A DNA stretch of 64,000 nucleotides. Source: Parachlorella kessleri (lineage: Eukaryota > Chlorophyta > Trebouxiophyceae > Chlorellales > Chlorellaceae). The stretch spans positions 22,600-86,599 of the forward strand of contig BBXU01000960.1 in assembly GCA_001598975.1 (NCBI GenBank), in the 5' to 3' direction. Within the stretch, counting starts at the first letter, position 1, and each line of letters starts with the position of its first letter. Made by a program: the position numbers and the translations under genes. Below, in pieces: positions 11,942 to 22,900 of this stretch. Under the pieces are notes generated by a model. The model ran no database searches. It was not told where the DNA came from and saw only the letters and a program-made list of their open reading frames with translations.

Positions 11942-13468
11942 AATATCCTACTAGTTTAGTCTAGTCTAGTCTAACAGTGTATACAGTGTATACTAGTCTA
12001 GTCTAACAGTGTACGTACCGCCACCTGACCATGCTGCCGTGAATCCCCCAAACGGGGCCAACCAAAAAGCCAGGATGTACCATGCCCACAAATCACAAGA
12101 TCCAAGTACCAATTCTTAATGGCATGCACCACCCCGTCCGGACGGGGAAACCAACAAAAAGCATAAACAAAGGTCTATCCTACCAACCTTCTCCATGTGT
12201 CCCTCATTGCACAAGCACTCAGCCAGTTGAAACCAAACCTTGACCCGCCCTCAGCGTCCATCCTGTCCTGATGCTGCCGCTGGGCCCCACCCAAGTCTAG
12301 CTGCTTCAGATGCTCCTCGTAGACCTGGGGTAGCAGGGGTTTCGCAAGCCGCCCCCGCCGCCCCACCCCATCTGGTAGTGTGGCCCATAAGATGCACTTA
12401 GCTAAGCGTGACTCAGGCATATGCCCCAGGTGCCCAAGAACCGCAACAACCGGCGCCGCCAGTGGACCACAACACTGTCAAAGGGCTTGTCCTCCCGCCC
12501 ACATGGCCTAAACAGCTCCTCATCACTGGTGTGGTCCCTCCATCTCAAGCCTAGCCTCCGGCGCATGCAGCCCTTGACAAAGACATCTAGGCGATGTTGC
12601 TGAGCACAGGTCAGCGCCCGTGACTCACAGCCATACAGCACTACCGACATCACCAGCACCTTGAACACCGTCAGCCTAGTGTGCAGCTTAATACCCGCTG
12701 GCTGAAGAAGGGCCCCCACAACCTCCAAAACACAGCCGCCCGAGCGAAAGCCGATAGCCCAGCTCATGTTCAGATAATGTTGTGTGTGAAGTGGCTGCCG
12801 AGGTACTTGAACTTCGCAACCCAGCGAAGCACGCTGCCGCCCACCCAGATGTCTGGCCGCCACCTGGACTGACTGCTGGTGCCTGCTTGTTGGCTGGCCT
12901 GTCAGAGAGAGGGCCTCTTGCTGCTGCTGCTGGTGCACCTTGGTCGCCCTGCTGGAGAGGCGGACGTGCTGCAGCTACCTGTGTGCCGTTTGCTGCCGCG
13001 CCAGTTGTTGTGTGTCCTGCAGCTGCTGAGCAGGGGGGGCACTGCCAGCAGTCGGGGGGAAGAGCTGCGAGAGGGGGTCCGAGGCAGCCACAGTGCCAGC
13101 CCGCCTCACAAATGTCGCAGATCAGCATGCTGCGCTCTGGTTGCAGGGCCCCGTAGCCCTCGCAGGCTGTAGCTGCTGCACCGCCCACCAGCATGAGCTC
13201 CGTCTTGCTCTGGCTGATGATGAGGCCCCAGCGCTGGCAGGCGGCCTCCAGTGCTGTGAGGAGCTGCTGCAGCCCCTCTGCTGTGCTGGCTAGCACCACT
13301 AAGTCGTCGGCCAGCATAAGGAGGGGCACCCGCAGTGGGCTGCCATCCCGGGCTGCCTTGGCTGCTGCTAGGCCTGTGAGGGCGCCGTTGCCTGGGAACC
13401 CGTACTGCATGGTCACCCCGCTGTCCGGACAAGCTGCCAGCGCCTCCCTCACCGCCCAGTCCATGAAC
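11942..13468 (-). mobile_element. 5'-truncated LINE (non-LTR retrotransposon) with PHD-finger-like insert
   Basis: A 1,527-bp fragment reading on the minus strand. It begins inside reverse transcriptase: MDWAVREALAACPDSG, the catalytic box LADDLVVL (about 13293-13316), then the following helix GLQQLLTALEAACQRWG. In the same frame a PHD-like zinc finger follows (ICDICEAGWHCGCLGPPL, then CWQCPPC; 13028-13132). After frame breaks come the usual LINE C-terminal motifs: FKYLGSHFT, VLYGCESRALT, WRDHTSDEELF and a terminal Arg-rich segment near 12180-12420. Internal stops and frameshifts show that the copy is dead. Perfect 15-bp flanking repeats and 5' truncation indicate target-primed reverse transcription. 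The 3' end is not poly(A) but a TAGAC-type repeat tail. It sits between convergent genes and disrupts no exon. Confidence 0.92.
11962..12013 (-). repeat. Repetitive 3' tail of the LINE
   Basis: A 20-bp unit (TAGTCTAGTCTAACAGTGTA on the + strand) occurs at 11962-11981 and again at 11994-12013, separated by ATACAGTGTATAC. Read in element sense, this gives TTAGACTAGACTAG just before the 3' end. Confidence 0.8.
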
Positions 13469-13483
13469 AAGCTTGGCCTAGAC
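13469..13483. repeat. LINE target-site duplication, copy 2
   Basis: Identical to 11927-11941. It marks the truncated 5' end of the LINE, 119 bases downstream of the stop codon of the next minus-strand gene. Confidence 0.9.
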
Positions 13484-13602
13484 CACTGACTATTTAGTGG
13501 AAGGTGGAGGCCGATGTCCTTGTGGTTCCTCCTATTGCTCTCCACAGACTATGACTAGTACTTATGGAATGACAGCGGCATGTCTTCGAATCGACAAGAA
13601 GC

Positions 13603-15997
13603 CTAAGTGGTTGTAAGCTGGGACCTGCGGGGCATCTTGCAGGTCTCCCAGGCAGGCTGCAGCGCAAGCACACAGAAAACAATCAGAAGCTGAACCATGA
13701 CCTTTCACAGCCGCAGATTGCTGTTTGAGGCGTATGCCATGCAGCTGTCCAGCGCATGTGGATTTGCTGTGACTAACTCAGAGGTAGTGCACTAGACTTT
13801 TATGATGCCAAGCATATCACATTCACTGATAGACATGCACATGACAGAAAAGAGGTTGGACAGCAGTTTGGCGGGTGCCAGCTGCGCCAGTAAGCAAAGC
13901 CGACAGGGACTTGCAAAATTAGTTCAAAACTCACATTCAAGGCCAGTTGCTTAGGGTGATCTGGGTCTGTCAGGTCGAACACAGCCCCGCTGACTCGCCC
14001 AGCATAATCGCCATGCACATAGATGTACCTGCATGGCATGGGAGCCCAGCAGGTAAATAGTACCCACCAATATATGGCAGTCCCTTGTGTTGTCCATGAT
14101 GGCAGCCAAGAGGGCACATGGCGGGTAGAAGAGAGTGTAGGTAGGCGACTGTTGTAGGGGCCCTGCACAGCTTCTGTATGTAAACTGCTTGGGCACCGGC
14201 AATAATCACCAGCGGCCATCAATCACATCTACTGTCTCCAGTCTGGTGGCAGTGACCTCTGAAAAAGTCTGGTCCTCCTCGAACCTGCACCCACAGCAGC
14301 AAGGCAGCGGCATGTAGACCACTGCCGGCAACAGCTTGCAGAAGCGACACTTGCTAGGGCGGCTGGACCGTTCGACATCCCATGGTCAGGCCGTGGTTCT
14401 CGTTCTAACCACAGACGATGTACCCTGATACCTCAGACAAGGCTTGACACCCGCAATGGGGTTTTGAACCCAGATCGCAACCTTGCCCTATCAGTTCGCA
14501 CCAGCAGAGGTCTGCGTCGCCCCGCTTCCTCCTGGCCGTGTCCAGCAGGCACAGGTTCCAGGAGGCGGCCGCCATAAGTACCCTGGGGCTCAGCAGCGGG
14601 TGCCCCGCAAAGTTGCTACTGACACGCACCAGCAGGTGGGTGGTGTTAGGCGCGGCGCCGCAGTCAGCCCTGCTTGCGAACAAAGGAAGCCGGGAGCATA
14701 GCAGGGATATGAGCTGGGGGGTGGGAGGCTGCTTGGCATCCTTCAGCAGCCCTCCACTGAGTGGTAATAAACTGACATCCTTGGGGACAGGGCCCCCGCC
14801 ATCTAGCATCCAAGGGTGACGTCACGCCTCTTATCCCAAGCCAATGCACAGACACTGCCACCCATGGAAAGGTTGATGCGATGTGCGGCAGGGCAGATAG
14901 TACAGCAGGGGGCTGTACACGGGCTTCCCAGGCAAACACCTGCGCAACCAAATCCTTCCCCAACTTGCCTCTAGTACGCAGCGCAGTGCGCTGGGTGTAC
15001 AGCCTCTGCAAACACCTGCGGCCACCTCAACTGCCAGCACTCACCTGCACCCGAAGCGGCCAAAGGCAGGAAACTCAAAGGGGTCATCACAGATGCTGTC
15101 TCCACACTGGGGGTCGCGCCAGATGGGTGTCACCAGTCTCTTCTCAATGTAGTTGAGGACTTCATCATTGCTGTAGAAGGTTGTTGCTGTGGTGGGGTCT
15201 CTGCAGGGCAGGGGTTCTTGTTAATCGTCACGATGCATTCCTCAGAGTGTTGCTGAGTGTGTTGCACGGCAGGCAAGAGAGCATGCAGGCCCGATATGGG
15301 TCTGTTGCACTTTCTTTCTGTTGCAATGCAGTGGCGGCTTACCCGCTGTCGGTGGAGCTCGTGCTGGTATACTGTACCCCTGCCTCTGCATGCTGACATG
15401 TAAATACTGATGTCATGTTGAGAAACGACGTTGTGGGAACCCGCAGTTAGCAGGGCAGCTGGGGATACTAGATTAGGAGCAGGCAGTGCCAGGTTTACTC
15501 ATGCAGGCCCCCATGCAGTCCAAGGGCGTCGCATTCAGGCATGGTTCGGCCAGCCGGTGTTCTAAGAGGGCTGTTACCAGCCACGTTTATACACCCAGGC
15601 TGGCCCTGAGATGCTAGCACCTCCCCTAAGAGGGGGGGGGCCAACTTGCTGGGGTACTGCCTGCACAGCCCGGCAGACCCACCTGGCAGCAGCAGAGAGC
15701 GCAGCGTGGACACCACCTCGCCGGTGTCGTAGGCACTGGCCTGAAGGTAGAGCGCCACCATGTAGGCTCCCACAAACACACCATATATCAGCACCTGCTT
15801 GTAGTTCTGCTCGGTCTCAACTGCTGCCTGTGTAGAGCACTGTCTGAGAGTTAGCAGTAGGGAGGGAGAAGGTGTTGCTGGCCTTGACGGGGTGGACACT
15901 CCCTCCTAAGATCACTGACCGCTATCTTCCGCTTCACAGCGGCAGCTACCTCCTCTTCCTCACGGCGCTGGTCTGGAAAGCCGGCCTGTCGCTCCAT
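13603..15997 (-). CDS. Single-pass membrane protein, function unknown
   Basis: Not recognised as a named family. Seven exons (15997-15920, 15827-15683, 15198-15055, 14669-14502, 14284-14210, 14028-13935, 13656-13603) give about 252 residues. The N-terminus is charged (MERQAGFPDQRREEEEVAAA), followed by one hydrophobic segment (VLIYGVFVGAYMVALYLQA, residues about 38-56), so it is probably a type II or signal-anchored protein. The exposed part contains the Cys motif DPQCGDSICDDPFEFPAF then GRFGCRADCG, suggesting disulphides outside the cytosol. Later exons give VRVSSNFAGHPLLSPRVLM and YIYVHGDYAGRVSGAVFDLT, which look beta-rich. The last small exon follows a good pyrimidine tract and is less certain. 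The acceptor of exon 3 had to be placed at GCAGAG|ACC to keep frame. Confidence 0.65.
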
Positions 15998-16367
15998 TCT
16001 AGGCAAGCGCAGCAACGTCGCTGATATTTCGGAGCCACGGCCCTGCTAAGGCTTTGCATGAAACTGGGCTCCCCTTAAGGATGGATCTTGCCATGGATCA
16101 GTGCTAGCCTCCCATGAGAATCTATTTCGAAGGTATCAAACACAATCACCCACAACGTGGCGACTACCACGGAGCTCCGCGGAGTTCAAGTGGCACTGAC
16201 GCGAAGGGGGCGCGGAGAGGGCTATAACAACGCATGATTGCTTCTTTATCGTGTGCTAACCGTGCTTTCAGTTACAACCCTTTACGCGCTTCCCCTAGCT
16301 CGCCCAGCAAACCGTGTTTGCTTATCAGAGCGGTTTCCAACCCTGATCACATATCTAGCAGTGCGAC
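15998..16367. promoter_or_regulatory. Divergent upstream region
   Basis: The 370 bases lie between divergent start codons and must contain both promoters. Apart from a GC-rich block (16150-16220) flanked by AT-richer sequence, nothing specific is seen. Confidence 0.45.
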
Positions 16368-18408
16368 ATGGACCTGAGGGTTGCAAGAGCTAGCCAGCCC
16401 ACCAGTGCCACCCACCGCGCTGGCCTGTGTTTTGAATTGGCTGAAGCTCCAGTCCGCAGTCCCTTCGCCAAGCCTTCCGGCGGACGTCAGCCGCTGTTCT
16501 GCCACAGCCAGCTGCTCAGCCTCTTGCCCCCTATCCCAGGGCTTTCTCCTGCCACAAAGCCCCAGTCGGGCCATAGCCTGCCGCTTGCACCCGCGCAGCC
16601 GCTTCAGCAGGGCACTCACCAGCATGCGCAGGAGGCTGGCAAGAGCAGCACACACGTGCACAGCAGTTTTGGCCAGGGCGGCCGCATCAGTGCCCCAGCC
16701 ACCCTGCGGGATGCAGTATTGCCCGACAGCCAGGGCGCTGCGGAGCCACCCAACCTGGCTGTCCGGATTGGGTCCATGCTGCAGCCGCAGGGAGAAACCC
16801 AGTGTGACAGAACCTGGGGGGAGAGGGTGATCAACGTAGTGACCTCGCTGCCCTTCTCCGTCGTAGGCCTGCACATGCTCAGGTAGGTTAACATGGGCAG
16901 TGTCATTAGATTTCTGTTTCCAGCTTACCTGGCTGTTCACGTTGCCTCCCAAGCCACCTTCAACGAAGAGTGAGGCTTCCTGGTTGGTTCAGCGTGGCTG
17001 ACCGTTGCTTGGTCTCCGCTGTGGCACTGTGCAGTCAGCGGGAGTCGCGGGAGGGGCGGCATCATGCCAGCTCCCTGGTGGCGGTGGGCCTGACGGCAGC
17101 AATCTACCACGCCTCCACAGGCAGCTTCCGCAAGATAGCCCGCAAGGTGAGGGCCGGCAATTGCTGAGTTGCTTGCTGTAGCGGGCGTTGTTGAGCACTT
17201 GTCAAATGGAGGAATGACGTATATGGCCTTGTATCAACCCTTAGCAAGTATCTGAAGACCTGTCTTCCATATTCCTCGAGCCTCTTTCAAGACAGGTTTC
17301 CATTTTCTCGTTGCTGCAGGCGGACTATTGGACCATCGCGTATTCGGCAAGTCAAATGGTGAGTAAGCGTTGGTGCGCAGTTGAATTGCTGTGCTGTGCT
17401 GGGTGCAGAGTCAACCACGTCACCGTTGCTGAGGCTGACATTGTGGCTGTTTCGTGGCCTTGCAACTGTTTGAAACGTTGTTTGCAAGATCTGTGTTTGA
17501 ATGGTCTTTGTGACCTTGTACCTGTGCAGGTGAAAGCCCTGTACCCTGACAACAGCTGGGTGAGCCGCGCCGCCAACGCCTCCCTGCTAGCTGTTCCCTT
17601 CAAGCCCTTTGTGGTCTCCTCCGCCCATGCTGCTGTGCTGGAGTATGAGTATTTCCGGCAAGCCAGGGCAAACAAGGTCGGTGGGTTTGGGTGCTTGTGC
17701 CTCGCTGGGACAATGTATGGCGTGTGATAGTCACTACCACCTTGGGGGCCGGCCTTGAATGGTGGGTCCCTCTCATGGCAGGATATGCATGCTGGAGAAC
17801 TGCATAGCAGCCAGCAAGGCAAGATGGCAGCTGGTGAGCCGTCTGATTGACATGTGTGGGTTGTTGCTGCAGGTGCTGCGCAAGGACCTGCTTCTGCACG
17901 CATCCACTGCTGCCTTGGGCACAGCAGCCTTCTTCCTGGAAGACCCATGTAAGTCGACCGTCACACGCTTCAGTCTGCCGCATGGCTGCCAGGTTGCGTG
18001 CAGCCCGCTGGAACAGATTGCCTGTTGTGCTCAGCATGAACACTGCAGGTAGTTGTGGTTCCAGATAGTTCGTTTTTCGTCCTGCGGCTCCACTTTGTAC
18101 TCACTGCTTGCGCCTGGCTGTCTGCTGCAGTGAAGGAGGTTGGCTTTGAGCACATGCACAGCATCTGGCACTGCCTGGCGGGCTTTGGCACCGCCACCAT
18201 GGGTGGCCTGCTGGCTCACAAGGAGTGGCAGCACTTGAGTGGTGGCAACGGCAGCAGCCGCGGTCAGGGCAGGCAGCGGCAGCCCAAGCGGGGTGGGCTA
18301 GGCCTGCCCACCCACAGCTCTGCCAGCTCTCTCATGGACCTGCAGCATGGTGGCAGCCACACCGCCAAGGCGGTGAAGGGCAGCCGCTTCGCTGGGGCCA
18401 CCAGGTGA
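16368..18408 (+). CDS. Predicted chloroplast membrane protein (conserved in plants, unknown role)
   Basis: Six exons (16368-16882, 17035-17146, 17320-17358, 17530-17676, 17873-17948, 18131-18408) encode 388 residues. The first 100 or so residues are Ser/Pro/Ala-rich with few acidic residues, like an algal plastid transit peptide. The core is a string of short hydrophobic helices: VINVVTSLPFSVVGLHML, SSLVAVGLTAAIYHASTGSF, KADYWTIAYSASQM, ASLLAVPFKPFVVSSAHAAV, and FEHMHSIWHCLAGFGTATMG. From memory this pattern resembles an uncharacterised plant plastid membrane family; its His residues recall the ceramidase/CREST superfamily, but that is weak. The C-terminal 60 residues are basic and low-complexity. 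No function is assigned. Confidence 0.75.
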
Positions 18409-19931
18409 ACTTGCCTCCTTGCAGCCGGTGGTGGCAGGCCAAGAGCCGTGTGCTGATGCAGCACAATGCTGTCCACATCTGGAGGGTTCCCAAGTGCCGC
18501 TTGGGCGGCTATGTGAGTGAGGTGATGAGGAGGTGCCTAGCATGACCAGTAGCCTGACAAGACCAATCGCCATTGATGTTGGGTGGGTCTTTGCTGGTCC
18601 TCCCTACTCAATGTAGCTATTGCAACTTTTGAACCACGGAACATCACTGCCGCGCCGCCAGGATGGCCGGCAAGGTCCTTTGTCTCTCTGCAGTTGATCA
18701 GGTCAGAGAGTATCTCTCTATTGGTGACCTGTAGTACTTGACTCGAGATTTGTTCTGCTCCGTAACCTGTGCCTTTTGTACACTGTCTATGACCTTGCTG
18801 CCTCACACCAGGGGCAAGGGTAAGATTTATGTTTTGTTGGCCAAGGGAGGCGAAGCTCAAGAGTACTGGCCTTTTTTAAGCAGGGGCGCATAATGTAGTA
18901 TTGGCTGTTGGCTGCCCCTTTTGTAGCTGATTGGAGTGGCTGTTTTGTGATGCGCAGCCGGGGCTTTGGTATTTCATTCTTTGGGCAAATCGCTTTTGCC
19001 TTTGCGTGTAGCACCAAAATCAAGCATCACCCCATCACTCTGCTGCTGGGTTGGCTGCATCCGCCCTTTTGGCAGCGCTTGCTGATAATATATATCCTCT
19101 TCTCTGCTCATCTTTGGCTGCCTCTTTTGAACTTCTGAATTGCCATGACTTTTGCTGTGTGAGCTCGCTTGACGGTGACATGGGAAATTGCCCTGGAGGG
19201 TGTTTGCAAGTTGATTAGTCAGGTAGACTGGGGTTTGTTCACTCGCAGGGCGCTGTAGTTCATTTAGTTACTACTGACTAGCTACTAGGCTGACCCAAAA
19301 CATGCTTCCCAAGTCAGATGGACAGATTTGGCACATTTGGTGTGCACCTTTCCTTCAGGAAGTGGAACAATTTTGTTGAACTTTTGTGCTGATATAAGCA
19401 TGTTGTGTCCGAGAAGAGAACCTGTAAGATACCTTGCTCTTGGAGAAGTCCATGCAGCAGCAGCATTGCAGGAGGAGCGAGTGACAGGGCGAGCCGACAT
19501 AAATCCTTGCACAGTTTAAACTCATCCAACTGCCTAAAGGCACAGTCCACAGTCTGGCCAATCCCAGCTCAGCTAACAAGCAAATTTTTCTTCCTCCTAC
19601 CTTCAACCCAGATAAGGACAGTGTTTGTAGCCACTCCTCTTCATCAAGCCCTGTCAAACACTATGTATCTATCCAAACGGTTACATCATTTTTAATTTGC
19701 AATCTGGTGGTTGCAATTACGATGACCTAGCTCTGGTATATGATGGTACATCATACAACCTTACCACACCAAGCTACCCAGTCACCACCTCTAGTTATTT
19801 ATGAAGTGAAAAAAGCATGACAGCCTTGCCTTCTTGGCTTGGTCATTAGAGGTTGAGCTCGCAGTTCAATCACTGCCCGGTTTCCCAGCTGCGTCATACT
19901 ATCCACACGTGATCTGCTCTGTTACGGGCGG
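18409..19931. other. Convergent intergenic region
   Basis: About 1.5 kb between the stops of the plastid membrane protein gene and the PRS gene. It is more AT-rich than the genes. No credible exon, RNA gene or repeat family was recognised. It should hold both 3' UTRs. Confidence 0.5.
19681..19685 (-). terminator. Candidate polyadenylation signal TGTAA for PRS gene
   Basis: TTACA on the + strand, TGTAA in the sense of the PRS gene, 247 bases after its stop. TGTAA is the usual green-algal signal; the match is only five bases. Confidence 0.35.
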
Positions 19932-22900
19932 CTAGATTTGAAGCGCCGCCGCAATGGGAGCTGCCAGTGAGAGAATCTCAAAGGGCGCCCGGTCTGTGAC
20001 AGCCTTGACCGTGTGTGAGCACGAGTCGGTGATCCAGAAGTACCTGCGCAAGGGCAAACCCCGAAGCATGGTGCATGGCAAAACACGAGTTTGAGGTTTC
20101 TCAGGAGGGTGCAGCATGGGCCATGATTGGGCGGGGGTGGGCAAGTGTTTGTGGCGGGTGGAGCAGGTCCAGAGGGGCGAGGCTACCAGCAGGAGCAATG
20201 TGAGGATCTTCCAGCACAGCCAGCCCAACAAGGGCGGCTCAACAGCAGTTGCCAGACCCGCCCCAGGCTTCCCCCTCCAGGCCGGCACGCCTCACTGGTG
20301 AGGACAGCCCGGCGGGAGGACCACATCCGCCGCACGATCTGCACACCAACCTCTGCCTGCCCCACCCCCAAGGCACCCAGCCACCCACCCCACCCCTACC
20401 CAGCCACCAACCCACCTGAAGCCGGTGCCCGCTCCATCATTGTTGCTGGCGTCAAAGCGCTTCCAGGACTCGTTGGGGAAGACGCCGTGCGTCACGTAGG
20501 CGCTGACGTGCGCGGCGCCCTGGGTGGACAGCAGGCGCTGGCACTCGATGAGGGTGCCACCTGCCAGGAGGGCAATGAGAGAGGGGGAGATCAGGCAGCC
20601 TCAGGGTCAAATGCCTATGGGCGTGCTTGCAGGACTGAAGCTGCTTGCTAACGGAGTGCGGCCACCGGAGTCAGGCCAGCACCGTGAAAACAAGTGCGCC
20701 GGGAAACACTGACCGGACGCTTAGCTAGCGCACACCACGCGTGCGGGATTCACAGCCCTGCCTGGTGCTATGCCCCAGACCCAACAGCGCACATAAGACC
20801 AAGCCCATCCTACCCGCTGGCCTCCCCACTGCACTGCCCTTGCCGCCGCCACCCTCAAGGCTGGCTGCCTTGCATGGCAGGCGCAAAGCATGCCACCCAC
20901 CGACCCACCCGACGACAGCCACGCTTGCGACCACAGGATGCTGACATGCACCACCCCAGCGGGCTGCCCTGCATGGCAGGCACAGCGTGCCGCCCGCCTG
21001 CCCGCCCACCTGACTGCACCAGGTCGTCCACGATGATGACGTGGCGCCCCTTGGGCGTGCCCTCCTTGAGCCGCACGATGCGCTTATCGCCGTCGCGCAC
21101 CTTGGTGCAGATCACCTGCGGCTCGCCGGCCAGCCAGCACAACATAAGCAAGAAACCAAGCTCGGGGTGGGGGTGGCGGGCGGAGGGCTGCATTGCGATG
21201 TACCAAGGGACGGCTATCTCACAGAGCCGCGGTGCCTGCCGCCTTGTAGAGCCACAGGACTTGGTCCAGGCCTAGAGAACGCTGGCCAAGCTGCTCTCTA
21301 AGCAGGCGAGGTGCTGCACTGGAGGGTGGCATACACTTTGGCGCCCTGTGAGGATATGCGTACGCGCCTCAACGAGCCTCCACAGGCTGCACTGTCTGAC
21401 GCCACCTGGCAGAAACAAGACTCCCAACGACAACAAGCGGGTCCATGCGCCCTGAGCAGCGCCCTCATGCAAGGTCACCAATGACTAAAGCGCACCTCGG
21501 GGTAGTCACCGAATTGATAGTGGAAGCGCTTCCAGGCCCCCTCGTCCGGGTACGCAATGGTGATGTTGTTGGCGTCCGGCAGCGACCGCAACCGCTCCCT
21601 ACAGCACAAGCCATGGTGGCAGGTATGAGCAGAGCACCCGGGGGCAAGCCAGCGGCATTTGGTGAATCTCCCCTGCTCCAGCCGGGACTTCGGCCCCCCA
21701 GCATGTACACCCCTGGGTGGGTCCTGGCTGCCACACTTCTACCCTATGCAACTAGTGCACCCTGGAAGGCCGGGACGCCCAATGCTTGCAGCAGGATATG
21801 TGGTTGGGCACCTCGCCAGCAGGCCAGCTACACCTGCAGGTGTGCGGCTGTCAAAGGCAACAGCCCTTCCCTAACCATGGGCCAGCCAGCTGACCTGAGC
21901 AAGGGGATGCCACTCTCAAACAGCGGCAGCACCTGGTCCCCAAAGTAGAAGCGCTCCTGCAGCAGCAGCGATACATAACACAAATGCATGTGATTGCCTC
22001 AAGGCCCAGATTGGAGCAAGCAACTCGGCTTGACAGCTTGAAGCTGCCTGTGCCTCAAGGGTCCGCCACGCTGCAGGCCAGGTGACTGCGCAAGGCATGC
22101 TTCATGCAGTGCACCATCAGGGAGAAGGGGCTGTAGCCCCTCAAGAGTATGGTCACAACAAGCTAGCCCTCCACAGCCTGCGGGCGCAGGGCAGGAAGCC
22201 GTCCCTGCCATGCAAAGCAGCCCTCGCCACACCAGACACAAGATGTTCAAACTGACGAGCAAACCAAGGTGTGCAGGTTTCTTCTTTGTGTCAGCACAGG
22301 CACCTGGAGGGCGTGGATGTCAAAGATGACCACACTGGCGGGGCCACCTCGGGCGAGGGGGATGTTGGAAATGATGCGGGCCAGGGTGAAGGCGGTGGCC
22401 ACGTCCCCCTCCGCCTCTACCTGCAAAGCACTTCCGGCATTTTTAGCAAAGGAGATTCGCGAGGCTTCTGCAAGACACTGCCGGACATCGCCAGGCACCC
22501 ACTACTGCCTACACTGCACTTCTGGCACGACAGCGGTAGGGAGGTGGTAGTGGGGTGGAGGCTGGGTGGGTGGGTGGGTGGGAGGCAGGGGGGATGGTTT
22601 GGTGGTGTGGCGTGTGTATGACTGTATGACTGTATGATTGCCGGGAGACGCATGAAGGGAAGGGGCGGGGGGGTTTGGCTCATTCAAGGCTTGCAAGCGA
22701 GCAATGTGGCTGTGATCAGCAGCTGCATGGGGCTGTGCACATGCTGAAGAGGCCCTCGCCTGGATGGCTGTGCAGACATTGCTGTGCGGTGCAGTGCTGC
22801 AAGGACGAGCTGGAATGTATCAGCCAGGCCATGGTCGTGGTCGTGGACCGTAAACACGCTTGGTTATGGACTGTGTGGTGCTGGGAGCGAGTTGAGTTTA

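Noticed and set aside
12688..13545. Reading the LINE open frame as a host gene with its own start upstream of 13469
   Set aside because: The first residues lie outside the target-site duplication in host DNA; the frame continues across the junction by chance.
19835..19890. tRNA-like sequence (TTGGTCATTAGAGG ... GCAGTTCAATCACTGC)
   Set aside because: Box-like words are present but no acceptor stem or anticodon arm can be drawn.
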